A stretch of DNA of 64,000 nt. It comes from CAYUTA01 sp964447605 (GTDB lineage: Bacteria; Bacillota; Clostridia; Christensenellales; CAG-138). Positions 17,990-25,851 of the stretch are shown here, piece by piece (position 1 is the first letter of the stretch; each line of letters begins with the position of its first letter). Made by a program: the position numbers and the translations under genes. The stretch covers positions 19,397 to 83,396 of the forward strand of contig CAYUTA010000003.1 of NCBI GenBank assembly GCA_964447605.1. The letters are read 5' to 3'. The notes under the pieces were generated by a model. It worked only from the letters and a program-made list of their open reading frames with translations, did no database searches and was not told the DNA's origin.

Positions 17990-18763
17990 CTATCGGTACA
18001 GCAGGCGGTCAAAAAGCTGACGGAATGCGCATGCGTCGCCGCTGGTTAAAAAAGCCGTTTCGCCGCAGCCCGCGCCGTTTGACAGCCCCTGCTCTTCGAG
18101 CACATGCCGGAGCTGGACCGCGGTTGCGTCGTTGCCGTCGTAAATTTGCGCCTCGCCGTCAAAATGCAGCCTTGTATAGCGCGCGATCGCGTCGCGGATG
18201 AAAACATAGTGCGTGCAGCCGAGCACGACGCCGTCGATGGTCATGCCCCAATAGGGCCTGAGATAACCGTCCAGCAGGTCGTCGAACGCGTCCTCGGCAA
18301 AAATACCCTTCTCGATGCGGTCGACCAGCCCGGGGCAGGGGACGTTGATCACGCGCGCGGGGTCGGGCATGCGGCTCTGCAGCGCAAGATAGCGCGCAAG
18401 CCGGGTGGTTGCGCGCGTGGCGAGCATGAGCACCCGGCCGCGGCCCGGCGCGATACAGGCGGGCTTGATGGCCGGTTCCACGCTGACCACGGGAACGTCG
18501 AGTTCTTCTCGGATGGTACGGATGCAGGTGGCCGTGGCGGTGTTGCAGGCGATGACGATGGCTTTTGCCCCGGCGCTCAGCAGCGTATGCACGCAGGAAA
18601 GCGTCAACCGCGTGATATCGTCCTCGGAGCGGTCTCCATAGGGCGCGTTGCGGTTGTCGCCGTAGTAGATATAGTTTTCGTGGGGCAGCAGTCGCAGCGC
18701 GCTGCGCAACACGCTGATGCCGCCCAGACCGGAATCGAAGAAGCCGACGGGGCGCGCGTCCAT
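17990..18763 (-). CDS. murI: Glutamate racemase
   Basis: A 257-residue enzyme converting L- to D-glutamate for peptidoglycan. The N-terminal motif GFFDSGLGG (residues 7-15), the first catalytic cysteine in IACNTATA (Cys73) and the second in VLGCTHY (Cys183, with His185) are all present, as is YYGDNRNAPYG. The length is normal. Start chosen at ATG 18763, preceded by GGGGAGGA with 6-7 bases between; a longer upstream frame lacks family sequence. It is a single minus-strand gene. Confidence 0.93.
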   Translation of the reverse strand: MDARPVGFFDSGLGGISVLRSALRLLPHENYIYYGDNRNAPYGDRSEDDITRLTLSCVHTLLSAGAKAIVIACNTATATCIRTIREELDVPVVSVEPAIKPACIAPGRGRVLMLATRATTRLARYLALQSRMPDPARVINVPCPGLVDRIEKGIFAEDAFDDLLDGYLRPYWGMTIDGVVLGCTHYVFIRDAIARYTRLHFDGEAQIYDGNDATAVQLRHVLEEQGLSNGAGCGETAFLTSGDACAFRQLFDRLLYR

Positions 18764-18926
18764 AAATGTTCCTCCCCTATGTGATGAAGCGTCCGGGTCA
18801 AAGGCTTTGCAGGGCAAAAACGGATATTGACCGTTGTGCTTTTGCCAAACAGGCCGGTAAATCGTCAGGTTTCCGGCGCTTCTTTCCATGAAGCGAAAAT
18901 GCGAATGCGCCGTTGCATTTTACCGC

Positions 18927-19184
18927 TTACTTTTTGCCCAGAAGGATCCGGCACAGAATAATCAGCAGGCAGGCGCCGCCGACGGCGACGAGTATCCCGC
19001 CCAGCGAGAGGATGTTGCTCCGGCCGATGCCGAGCAGGCTGGCAACCCAGCCGCCCAGCGCGCTGCCCGCAATGCCGATGACGATATTGCGCAGCAGCCC
19101 ACCCCTGCTCCTCATGATTTTGCTTGCGGCCCAGCCGGCAAGCGCGCCGACGGCCAGATATACGATCAGGCTCCAAAGCGTCAT
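18927..19184 (-). CDS. GlsB/YeaQ/YmgE-family membrane protein
   Basis: An 85-residue protein of three hydrophobic segments. The sequence pattern SLIVYLAVGALAGWAASK, then a short basic turn, then IVIGIAGSALGGWVAS and a final helix, is that of the transglycosylase-associated/GlsB family of general-stress membrane proteins. The molecular function is not established. It has no close operon partner. Confidence 0.85.
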   Translation of the reverse strand: MTLWSLIVYLAVGALAGWAASKIMRSRGGLLRNIVIGIAGSALGGWVASLLGIGRSNILSLGGILVAVGGACLLIILCRILLGKK

Positions 19185-19361
19185 GTCAATCCCTCCACAT
19201 CCGCCAAGTGTATGCGTATGAAACGGTCGTACATATTATAGCGGCTTGCCGCAGACGCGTCAATGCGTCCTGATGTTGACGCATCGCGCGCAGTCCGCGG
19301 CAGGCCGCAGGGAGGGGCGTTCTACCGGAATTTCACCGTAACCGCACGGCGGCGGCTCCGT

Positions 19362-20522
19362 TTAGCGCGCGCCGGATGCGGCGTATTGCAGGCAGGTTTG
19401 GCCAACGGGCGTATAGGCGCTTGTACAAACGCGGCCGAAGATATCCGCCGCGGCAAAGGGATTGATCCGGGAACGCTGGCGCGCCTGCATCCGGCGGCGC
19501 AGAGATGGGTCGACGAGCAGCTTTGCCGCCTGCACGGCAGCCGATTCCGGCGTATTGCCGCCAAGCGCGAGTCCCTGGCTTTCAAAGAAGCGCACGTTTT
19601 CGGCTTCCCAGCCGGGGATGGGCGCCGTGAGCACGAGTGGAACGCCATGCACGGCGGCTTCCGTAGCGGAGAGGCCCCCCGGCTTGCTCAAAAGCACGTC
19701 GCATGCGTCCATATACAGCGGAATCTGGTTGGTAAAACCTCGCGCAACGACGCGTCCGGAAGCGCTGTAATGTTCCTCGACAGCAGCGCGGAGACGGTCG
19801 TTGTTGCCGCACATGAGCAGCACGCACGCCTGCTGCGGCAGCGTGTTAAGCAGCGCGCCGATCTGCTCGAACGCACTGCCAAAGCCCATGCTGCCGGTCA
19901 TGACCATTGCGACGGGGTGATTTTGCGGCAGCCGGAGCTGCGCCCTTGCGGCGGCTTTATTCGCATGGGCAAGGAACTGAGCGGAAACTGGAATGCCCGT
20001 TTCAAACAGACGGTTACCCGGAACGCCGCTTTTGAGGAAATCCCAGCGTAGCCGCTCGTGCGGGATGAACCAGCCGTCCAGCTCGGTTTCTGCGACAAAG
20101 GGCGCGCAAGCATAATCCGTTGCCACAAAGTATGCGGGCAGGCCGGGGTCAATGGTGCGCTTGATGCTGGTCAGCGTCAGCGCCGGGAATACGTGCGTGG
20201 CAATGACCGTGTCGAAGCCGTTTTGGCGGATGTAGCGCATCAGCTTGGCTGCGCAGCGCGCGTTGGAGCGGTAGCAGGGCGAGGGCTTGTCGGCCTGCGT
20301 CATCTGCTCGGCCACGCGGTTGCCCCAGGCAAACAGCTGCGGCGCATACAGCGCGCTTTTGACGTGAATCTCCTCAATGGCCTTTGACCCGGCCTTGGAG
20401 GAAAGCGCCAGCGCATCGATCATCTCACAGGGGATGCCGCGGCGCTCCGCCTGCTGTATCAGCGCCCGCCCGGCGGAGTTATGTCCCGCGCCGTTATTGG
20501 AGGACAGGATCAGAAGCCGCAT
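19362..20522 (-). CDS. UgtP/MGDG-synthase-like glycolipid glycosyltransferase
   Basis: A 386-residue GT-B enzyme. The N terminus MRLLILSSNNGAGHNSAG is the conserved start of MGDG synthase/UgtP proteins. The C-terminal half carries ACDVLLSKPGGLSATEA, the UDP-sugar binding motif of GT28. Members transfer a hexose from UDP-sugar to diacylglycerol or similar lipids at the inner membrane face. Start chosen at ATG 20522, behind AAAGGAGG with 8 bases between. It overlaps the CrtO-like acyltransferase gene upstream by 29 bases. The lipid acceptor is not known. Confidence 0.85.
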   Translation of the reverse strand: MRLLILSSNNGAGHNSAGRALIQQAERRGIPCEMIDALALSSKAGSKAIEEIHVKSALYAPQLFAWGNRVAEQMTQADKPSPCYRSNARCAAKLMRYIRQNGFDTVIATHVFPALTLTSIKRTIDPGLPAYFVATDYACAPFVAETELDGWFIPHERLRWDFLKSGVPGNRLFETGIPVSAQFLAHANKAAARAQLRLPQNHPVAMVMTGSMGFGSAFEQIGALLNTLPQQACVLLMCGNNDRLRAAVEEHYSASGRVVARGFTNQIPLYMDACDVLLSKPGGLSATEAAVHGVPLVLTAPIPGWEAENVRFFESQGLALGGNTPESAAVQAAKLLVDPSLRRRMQARQRSRINPFAAADIFGRVCTSAYTPVGQTCLQYAASGAR

Positions 20523-21042
20523 GGCCAACGCCTCCTTTGCTGACGGAATCGGCGGCCGAAGCCGCCGCGCGGGCGCCGCTGACGCGCGTATACATGCGCA
20601 CAAGGCGCGGGCGGTTATACCGCTGAATCATGATGAACGGAATATTGGAAAGCCCGTACAGCATGGTGCAGCACACGCCGGCCGGCGTGTGGAGCGCAAG
20701 CAGCAGCAGGGGGCTGATCAGCAGCAGCAGCCAGTGTACAAACTCCGCTACGCAGGTTTCGCGGATCAGGCTGAGAAAATGCGCCGGCGTACAGTCGCCG
20801 CAGATGCGTTTTTCCACAGTGGACCGGACGTGCCTGCTCTTGTCGGGCAGCTTATTTTTCCACCGCTCGATATGCAGCCTGTTATAAAACCTGCCGTTTA
20901 GCTCCCATGCGTATGGCGCATAGGGAAATTTTACGTGGTCGAACGCCGCGCGGGGCAACGCTTCGCCCAAAACATGCGCAAGAATGCCGATTATGCCTGC
21001 CAGTAATATAAAGGCAACCAGCTCACGCAACACCGTCTCCAT
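20494..21042 (-). CDS. CrtO-like glycosyl-4,4'-diaponeurosporenoate acyltransferase family protein
   Basis: A 182-residue membrane protein. Family features are the N-terminal helix, then YAPYAWELNGRFYNRLHIERW (as the pattern WE..G.FY...I..WK..LPD), the acidic-His pair in AEFVHW, a central hydrophobic helix pair, and the C-terminal NIPFIMIQRYNRPRL. In staphylococci CrtO esterifies a glycosylated carotenoid. No other carotenoid gene is visible here, so it may acylate another glycolipid, probably the product of the overlapping glycosyltransferase. Start at ATG 21042 behind AAAGGGGGTG. Confidence 0.75.
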   Translation of the reverse strand: METVLRELVAFILLAGIIGILAHVLGEALPRAAFDHVKFPYAPYAWELNGRFYNRLHIERWKNKLPDKSRHVRSTVEKRICGDCTPAHFLSLIRETCVAEFVHWLLLLISPLLLLALHTPAGVCCTMLYGLSNIPFIMIQRYNRPRLVRMYTRVSGARAAASAADSVSKGGVGHAASDPVLQ

Positions 21043-21122
21043 GTGGACACCCCCTTTGTAAAGATGATTTTGACATGTGGCCACCGCCCTCAATTGTCAA
21101 AAAGCATGGTATTTTATGTAGA

Positions 21123-21159
21123 TTAACCCAATGTTAACCTCAGTTAATATTGACTTAAT
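21123..21159. promoter_or_regulatory. Four helically phased TTAAY boxes between divergent operons
   Basis: TTAAC at 21123, TTAAC at 21134, TTAAT at 21144 and TTAAT at 21155: the starts are 11, 10 and 11 bases apart, so all face one side of the helix. This is the classic direct-repeat layout bound by OmpR/PhoB-type regulators. A -35-like TTGACT (21150-21155) overlaps the last box, with TTTAAT at 21174-21179 as a possible -10 for the response-regulator operon. Confidence 0.6.
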
Positions 21160-21223
21160 ATGCAAAAATTATATTTAATAGAAAGAAAACGCCCTGATTT
21201 TTTATAAATGGAGAGGATGCCGC

Positions 21224-21895
21224 ATGCCAAACATTCTGATTGTGGAGGATGACGCCGCGCTTAACAGGCTCATGCAGACCGTGCTGAAACGGGACGGCTA
21301 TTCGGTATATACCGCCGAAAACGGCGAGCGGGCGCTTGCGTTAATGGACCGCGTGCATATCGACCTGATCGTGTCGGACGTGATGATGCCGGTCATGGAC
21401 GGGTATGCGCTGCTGGACGCGCTGCGCGGCGCGCAATACCAGCTTCCCATCCTGTTTGTCACGGCCAAGGGCAGCTTCGACGATAAAAGCCGCGGGTTCA
21501 CCCTCGGCGTGGACGATTATATGGTCAAACCCATCGATATCAACGAAATGGCGCTGCGCGTGGCCGCGCTTTTACGCCGTTCCCAGATTGCAAACGAGCG
21601 CAGGATGACCGTGGGCGGCACCGTGCTTGACGCAGACGCGCTGACCGTCAGCTTAGGCGGATATACGCAGGCATTGCCGCAAAAGGAGTTCCAGCTGCTG
21701 TTCAAGCTGCTCAGCTACCCGAACCGCGTGTTCACACGCTTTGAGATCATGGACGAGATCTGGGGCTTCGACTCCGAAAGCGATGAAAAAACCATCAATG
21801 TGCACATCAGCAAGCTGCGCGGCCGGTTTGAAGACAACCCGGATTTTGCCATCGAAACCGTGCGAGGACTCGGCTACAAGGCGGTGATATTATGA
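21224..21895 (+). CDS. OmpR-family response regulator
   Basis: A 223-residue regulator. The receiver domain has the acidic pair Asp9-Asp10, phospho-acceptor Asp52 (IVSDVMMP) and the conserved Lys in FVTAKG. A winged-helix DNA-binding domain follows from about residue 125 to the end, closing with VRGLGYK. Behind AGAGGATG ribosome-site sequence. It overlaps the sensor kinase gene by 4 bases. Four phased TTAAY boxes upstream suggest autoregulation and control of the divergent glycolipid genes. Confidence 0.93.
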   Translation: MPNILIVEDDAALNRLMQTVLKRDGYSVYTAENGERALALMDRVHIDLIVSDVMMPVMDGYALLDALRGAQYQLPILFVTAKGSFDDKSRGFTLGVDDYMVKPIDINEMALRVAALLRRSQIANERRMTVGGTVLDADALTVSLGGYTQALPQKEFQLLFKLLSYPNRVFTRFEIMDEIWGFDSESDEKTINVHISKLRGRFEDNPDFAIETVRGLGYKAVIL

Positions 21896-22974
21896 CGTTG
21901 CACTTCTCCGGCAAACCGGATAAACCGCGCGGAAGCGGGCGCTTTTCGCAGACGTTCTATCTCACGTGTTTCACATTTGCGGTGATGCTGATTATCGCGG
22001 GTACGCTGTATGGTCTCTGGTGCATTTTTGACGGCATGCCCTGGTGGCAGAAAGACCGCGACGGTGTGCGGCTGACGATTCTGGTGCTGCTTGCCACAAG
22101 CGTGGTCCTTTCCGTGCTGCTTGTGCGGGTTTCGGGCGGGAAGATTCTTTTTTCGAGCACGCGGGCGCTCGGCGAGGCCAGCAGGCGTGTGGCCGCGGGC
22201 GACTTCAGCGTACGGCTGCCCGTACCGCGTGAGCGCGAGCTTGGCGAACTGGCCAACGCGTTCAACGGCATGGTCGAGCAGCTCGGTCGCCGGCAGATGC
22301 TTGCGAGCAGCTTTATTTCCAATGTATCGCATGAGTTCCGCAATCCGCTTTCGGCCATCCGCGGCTATGCACAGCTGCTGGAAAGCGATGCGCTCACACC
22401 GCGGCAGCGCGGGGAATACTGCGCGGTGATCGAGGAAAAAACGCTGGGGCTATCCCAGCTGGTGAGCAACATCCTGGAGCTGTCCCGGCTGGAGAACCAG
22501 GGCGCGGAGCCGGAGTGCGCGCGGTTTTCACTCGACGAGCAGATTCGTCAGAACGTGCTTGTGTGCGAAGCCGCGTGGCGGGACAGGCGGATCGACATGG
22601 AGGTATCGCTCCAGCCGGCGGAATATTTCGGCCCCAAGACCCTGCTTTCGCAGGTATGGCAGAATCTCATAGACAACGCCATCAAATTTACGCCGCAGGG
22701 CGGAAGGGTGTCGGTCTTTCTGCTTGACGCCAGGGAGGAGGCCGTTGTACGCGTTACGGACACGGGCATAGGCATGGACGAGGAGACGCAAAGCCGCATG
22801 TTCGATAAATTCTATCAGGGCGAAACCGGGCACAGCGGCGAGGGCAACGGACTTGGGCTGGCCATTGTGCAAAGCGTTTTGCGCCTGTGCGGCGCGCGGG
22901 TGGAAGTCGACAGCGCGCCGGGCGAGGGCACGACCATTGAGGTGCGGCTGCCAAAACGCGGGGAGGCTGTATGA
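21892..22974 (+). CDS. Sensor histidine kinase
   Basis: A 360-residue membrane kinase. Two helices (about 23-45 and 62-80) flank only a ~16-residue outer loop, so it probably senses within or near the membrane. A HAMP domain follows (about 82-133), then the H-box FISNVSHEFRNPL with His147, the N-box LIDNAIKF, the G1 box DTGIGM and the G2 box GNGLGLAIV. It phosphorylates the response regulator encoded just upstream. The short loop resembles kinases that detect membrane stress or antibiotics. Confidence 0.92.
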   Translation: MTLHFSGKPDKPRGSGRFSQTFYLTCFTFAVMLIIAGTLYGLWCIFDGMPWWQKDRDGVRLTILVLLATSVVLSVLLVRVSGGKILFSSTRALGEASRRVAAGDFSVRLPVPRERELGELANAFNGMVEQLGRRQMLASSFISNVSHEFRNPLSAIRGYAQLLESDALTPRQRGEYCAVIEEKTLGLSQLVSNILELSRLENQGAEPECARFSLDEQIRQNVLVCEAAWRDRRIDMEVSLQPAEYFGPKTLLSQVWQNLIDNAIKFTPQGGRVSVFLLDAREEAVVRVTDTGIGMDEETQSRMFDKFYQGETGHSGEGNGLGLAIVQSVLRLCGARVEVDSAPGEGTTIEVRLPKRGEAV

Positions 22975-24158
22975 ACGAGCTACAAGCAGGCATGCGCGCG
23001 TTAACCGATGAGCTGCGCGCGGTCAGCGGATTGGCCGTGGCTTACGGCGGCGCGGATGCGGCGCACAGGGAGCTGTACGGAAACGCGCAGGAGGTGCGGT
23101 ACGACGGCGCGGCGTTTGTGCCGGACGTGCGGCCGCTCGCACCGGACGCGGTGTTTGACCTTGCGTCGGTGACCAAGCTGTTTACGTGCATTGCGGTCAT
23201 GCAGCTGGCCGAACGCGGAGCCATTGGGCTAAATGATACGCTGGCGCGGTATGACAGGCGCTTTGTTCATATCGGCGACGCGACGGTGCGCGAACTGCTC
23301 TGCTTCCGCGCAGGACTGCAAACCGCGGAGCGCATCGACGCGCAGACCGACCGGGAGGCGGCGTTAAACCTGCTGTTTGCGGTGCGCCACGCGCCGCTGC
23401 CGCCTGTGCGCTATTATACCGATATGGATTCGATGGTGCTCAAGTATGTCGTTGAGGCCGTCTCCGGCATGCCGTTTTACGAATATCTGCGCCGGAATGT
23501 GCTGCTGCCGCTCGATATGCACACGACGGTTTCGCGCGTACCCGAGGCGCTCTATGGCCGGCTGGTGAACTATAATTACGAGCGGCGCATTGTAAACGGC
23601 GCATACACCGTGGACATGGGGGCGGAGCCGGGGCAGCCGCATGATTACAAGGCGCGCATACTGCGCGGCGGGGGCGGCGACCTGTGCGGCCACGCAGGGC
23701 TGTTTTCCACAATGGGCGACATGGTCCGCCTTGCGCACGGACTGATCCACGACCGGCTGTTTTCACGTGAGACGCTCCTGGAAATCGGGCTGAACCGCAC
23801 GGGCCATGCGCTGCCCGGAGGGGGATATACGCAGCACCTGGGGTACCTGTGCTTTGCAAAGCACCCCATTCAGACCTACAGCGAGGTGCCCGCGTGCTTT
23901 GGCGCGCGTACGCTGGCGCTCAACGGCTTTACGGGCAACCATTTTTCCATAGATCCGGAGCAAAACCGGTTCATCATCATTCTGGCGAACCGGATTCACA
24001 ACCGCGTCACCTTTGCATCCGGACGGCCGGACCCCAACGACAAGACCCTGTCGGTCCGCTGGGACGACGGGCATGACTATGCCGTTTCGCAGAACTATAC
24101 TTATCTAAAGGACGGGTATCTCAAAGACCCGATCGGCGCGTTTTTTGCGCGCGAATAG
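22971..24158 (+). CDS. Beta-lactamase-fold serine hydrolase (class C/esterase-like)
   Basis: A 395-residue member of the penicillin-binding/serine hydrolase superfamily. The nucleophile motif is SVTK (Ser66, Lys69) in FDLASVTKLFTC. A Tyr-containing second motif lies in VRYYTDMDSMVL, and the C-terminal part has HAGLFSTMGDM typical of the family. No signal peptide is visible, so it may be cytoplasmic. The gene overlaps the histidine kinase by 4 bases and is therefore in the same operon, hinting that the kinase regulates a cell-envelope or drug-related response. Substrate unknown. Confidence 0.85.
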   Translation: MNELQAGMRALTDELRAVSGLAVAYGGADAAHRELYGNAQEVRYDGAAFVPDVRPLAPDAVFDLASVTKLFTCIAVMQLAERGAIGLNDTLARYDRRFVHIGDATVRELLCFRAGLQTAERIDAQTDREAALNLLFAVRHAPLPPVRYYTDMDSMVLKYVVEAVSGMPFYEYLRRNVLLPLDMHTTVSRVPEALYGRLVNYNYERRIVNGAYTVDMGAEPGQPHDYKARILRGGGGDLCGHAGLFSTMGDMVRLAHGLIHDRLFSRETLLEIGLNRTGHALPGGGYTQHLGYLCFAKHPIQTYSEVPACFGARTLALNGFTGNHFSIDPEQNRFIIILANRIHNRVTFASGRPDPNDKTLSVRWDDGHDYAVSQNYTYLKDGYLKDPIGAFFARE

Positions 24159-24187
24159 CCGGCGCCGCTCCGGCGGCAAACCGCGGT

Positions 24188-24243
24188 GACGGGGATAACC
24201 GCATGCCGCCTCTCGCGCTTCGCGCTCCCGGGCGGCAACATGC
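24188..24243 (+). repeat. Dispersed 56-base structured repeat, copy 2 (left arm of inverted pair)
   Basis: Runs from GACGGGGATAACCGC to CGGGCGGCAACATGC and matches the reverse complement of 26161-26216 at 55 of 56 positions. It contains an internal stem (TGCCGCC with GGCGGCA) enclosing a CGCGCTTCGCG core. It follows the serine hydrolase stop by 29 bases in the sense direction and is followed by another hairpin at 24251-24283. Confidence 0.85.
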
Positions 24244-24250
24244 GCAGGGC

Positions 24251-24283
24251 GTCAAAAGCACCGTACACGCCGACGCTTTTGAC
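24251..24283 (+). terminator. Hairpin after copy 2 of the repeat, terminator-like
   Basis: GTCAAAAGC (24251-24259) pairs perfectly with GCTTTTGAC (24275-24283), 15-base loop. Probably the transcription end of the two-component/serine hydrolase operon, though the following sequence is only moderately T-rich. Confidence 0.5.
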
Positions 24284-24316
24284 AGGATTCTTTGGTTCTT
24301 CCCCTGCTTCTGCCGT

Positions 24317-24353
24317 GCGCGGATGGGCGCGGCGATCCGCGGCATGCTTTTTT
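24317..24353. repeat. 37-base terminator-like direct repeat, copy A
   Basis: GCGCGGATGGGCGCGG...TTTTTT. Its partner at 24985-25021 matches at 35 of 37 positions. Each copy is a GC stem (CGCGGAT with ATCCGCG in this copy) followed by a T-run, as in an intrinsic terminator. The two copies bracket the first XRE/small-protein module. Confidence 0.7.
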
Positions 24354-24384
24354 ACGCGCTGCGGACAAACGCGGCCGCCCCCGT

Positions 24385-24594
24385 TCAGTCCTTATCCTGC
24401 TTTAACCCAAGGATATAATCCGTGCTGACATGATAATATTGCGCAAGCTTGATTACAGCCCAAACGGGAATTTCATGGATACCCTTTTCATACCGGCGAT
24501 ACACCTCTCGATTGCAGCCCAGTACTTTGGCAATCTCTGCCTGCGTTCGATCTGCATCAATCCGCAAACCTTCTAAATTTTGAAAACGCATCAT
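24385..24594 (-). CDS. XRE-family helix-turn-helix regulator 1
   Basis: A 69-residue protein that is nothing but a Cro/CI-type DNA-binding domain: RTQAEIAKVLGCNREVYRRYEKG forms the helix-turn-helix pattern (Q-x3-A-x3-G-x5-V), followed by IPVWAVIKLAQYYHVSTDYILG. Start taken at ATG 24594 behind GAGGTG; ATG 24591 is equally possible. It is transcribed away from the small gene at 24714, with an AT-rich operator-like region (24610-24660) between them. It most likely represses that promoter and itself. Confidence 0.85.
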   Translation of the reverse strand: MMRFQNLEGLRIDADRTQAEIAKVLGCNREVYRRYEKGIHEIPVWAVIKLAQYYHVSTDYILGLKQDKD

Positions 24595-24609
24595 TATCAC
24601 CTCAACAAA

Positions 24610-24660
24610 ATACTACTATTTTGTTGCAGCCCATTCGTCGATATGCTACAATATAGTAGC
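24610..24660. promoter_or_regulatory. Divergent operator/promoter of module 1
   Basis: A rightward promoter is visible as TTGCAG (24624-24629), 17-base spacer, TACAAT (24647-24652). A palindrome GCTAC-AATATA-GTAGC (24645-24660) covers the -10 box, and a further half-site pair CTACTAT (24613-24619) and ATAGTAG (24653-24659) spans the region. These are likely binding sites for XRE regulator 1. Confidence 0.6.
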
Positions 24661-24713
24661 ATTAGCGCCTATATGAGAACAAAACATACTGGTCAACACA
24701 GGAGGAAAGGGAA

Positions 24714-24980
24714 ATGACAAACCGGGAGGAATATGCATATTTTACCGAGCAGCTGGCAGGCAACGCGCAGAAGACGTATCGGGCGACGGGGGAAGCCGCG
24801 CATGCGCGGGAACGGATGGATCGGGAATGCGAATGCAGACTCAACGAGGACGAGCGGGCGTTTGTGGCGCGGTGCTTTGAGCAGCTGGAGGACGACATGG
24901 CGCGGGAGCTGCCATTTGTCTGCCGGCAGGGCCTGCTGGACGGGATCGAGCTGCTCAAATGGCTGAAGGCGCTGGCATGA
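24714..24980 (+). CDS. Small charged protein of unknown function, copy A
   Basis: An 88-residue hydrophilic, probably all-helical protein that I do not recognise. The N-terminal half is rich in Arg/Glu/Ala (GEAAHARERMDRECECR, coiled-coil-like). The C-terminal half, LNEDERAFVARCFEQLEDD and then ELPFVCRQGLLDGIELLKWL, ends in an amphipathic helix; the overall layout recalls small Clostridia/phage proteins of the DUF6809 kind, but this is only a resemblance. It sits behind AGGAGGAAAGG, faces XRE gene 1 divergently, and has a near-identical copy at 25852. Confidence 0.75.
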   Translation: MTNREEYAYFTEQLAGNAQKTYRATGEAAHARERMDRECECRLNEDERAFVARCFEQLEDDMARELPFVCRQGLLDGIELLKWLKALA

Positions 24981-24984
24981 GCGG

Positions 24985-25021
24985 GCGCGGATGGGCGCGG
25001 CGACCCGCGGCAAGCTTTTTT
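24985..25021 (+). repeat. 37-base terminator-like direct repeat, copy B
   Basis: Begins 4 bases after the stop of small protein A and ends in a T-run. It matches 24317-24353 at 35 of 37 positions. As placed, it is probably the terminator of small gene A. Confidence 0.7.
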
Positions 25022-25132
25022 GAGTGACCAGTTTTAAGATATGCGGTTCCACGCGCTGCGGGCTTCCGAACCCCCATGTCATTTTAGCAACCGGTAAATC
25101 GTACCGCGCGCGCCGGTATCTGTATCGCAGAC

Positions 25133-25462
25133 TTACAATTTGTTTTGCAATTCAGCCAGCCGCCTGATCTGTTCCAATGCGTAGTCCTGAAACTCCGGGC
25201 GCAGAGATTGAAATATGGACAGCGCGGCATCGGCTTTTTTACTCGTCTTTGGCACCGTGTCAAACATGGGTCCGTCGCCGGTCTTTAACCACCCCTCGTT
25301 GACGCCATATAAGTTACAAATATGTTTGATGAGCAATTCCCTTGGCTGCACACGGCCATATTCCATATTGCTGATTACATCGCGGCTAACTCCTAATTTT
25401 TCGCCGAATTTACGCTGGGACAATTGGAGCGCTTCCCTGACCACTTTGATTCTGCCGTTCAA
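25133..25462 (-). CDS. XRE-family helix-turn-helix regulator 2
   Basis: A 109-residue regulator. The N-terminal Cro/CI domain shows ALQLSQRKFGEKLGVSRDVI and NMEYGRVQPRELLIKHIC, then NEGWLKTGDGPMF, the standard end of phage-type repressor domains. The C-terminal ~45 residues (KKADAALSIFQSLRPEFQDY...) form a helical oligomerisation-like tail. I take TTG 25462 as start because AGAGGTG lies just before it; codons upstream overlap the ribosome site. It diverges from the frameshifted gene at 25614 across a well-formed double promoter. Confidence 0.85.
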   Translation of the reverse strand: MNGRIKVVREALQLSQRKFGEKLGVSRDVISNMEYGRVQPRELLIKHICNLYGVNEGWLKTGDGPMFDTVPKTSKKADAALSIFQSLRPEFQDYALEQIRRLAELQNKL

Positions 25463-25495
25463 TGTCACACCTCTTCCCACTATAGAAATGTATTT

Positions 25496-25591
25496 ATCAT
25501 AGGATATTTTTTCATCGCTGTCAACACATGAAAACGAATTCGTCGAGTTGACAACTTAAATCAAACATGCTATATTGAGTATATAACTCAA
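25496..25591. promoter_or_regulatory. Back-to-back promoters and operators of module 2
   Basis: Leftward: TTGACA (reverse of 25519-25524), 17-base spacer, TATGAT (reverse of 25496-25501). Rightward: TTGACA 25548-25553, 17-base spacer, TATATT 25571-25576. The two -35 boxes form an inverted repeat (TGTCAAC/GTTGACA) centred on CGAATTCG. A second palindrome, ATTGAGT-ATATA-ACTCAAT (25574-25592), covers the rightward start site. Both are plausible binding sites for XRE regulator 2. Confidence 0.75.
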
Positions 25592-25613
25592 TATTTAAAA
25601 AGGAGGAGAGCAA

Positions 25614-25812
25614 ATGACGCAGCCAAAAGAGCAGGAAAAGAAATTTGCAGACCTGAAAGCGACCTTCCTTGTTCTTGCATAAAGATAGGCAGGAAATTGC
25701 ATTAACAATTTTGCGTTCTTTAAACTTTGCACAATCGATCATAACAGACGCAGAAAAAACCGCCGAGTACATTTGCAAAAGACAAGATAGCGCGACTGAA
25801 GTAAGAGGCTGA
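25614..25812 (+). pseudogene. Short gene broken by a frameshift, between XRE2 and small protein B
   Basis: An ATG behind a very strong site (AAGGAGGAG) starts a frame that stops after 22 residues (MTQPKEQEKKFADLKATF..., stop at 25680-25682). The +1 frame continues without a break from the same point to 25812 and reads as normal protein: HKDRQEIALTILRSLNFAQ, then SIITDAEKTAEYICKRQD. Joined, they would make a ~65-residue protein. It therefore looks like a once-functional cargo gene of XRE2 with a single-base indel near 25670-25682, unless a sequencing error or programmed shift is involved. Family not recognised. Confidence 0.6.
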
Positions 25813-25851
25813 CGCAAGGGGAAATGGAACAGGTGACAGGAGGCGGCGCAA

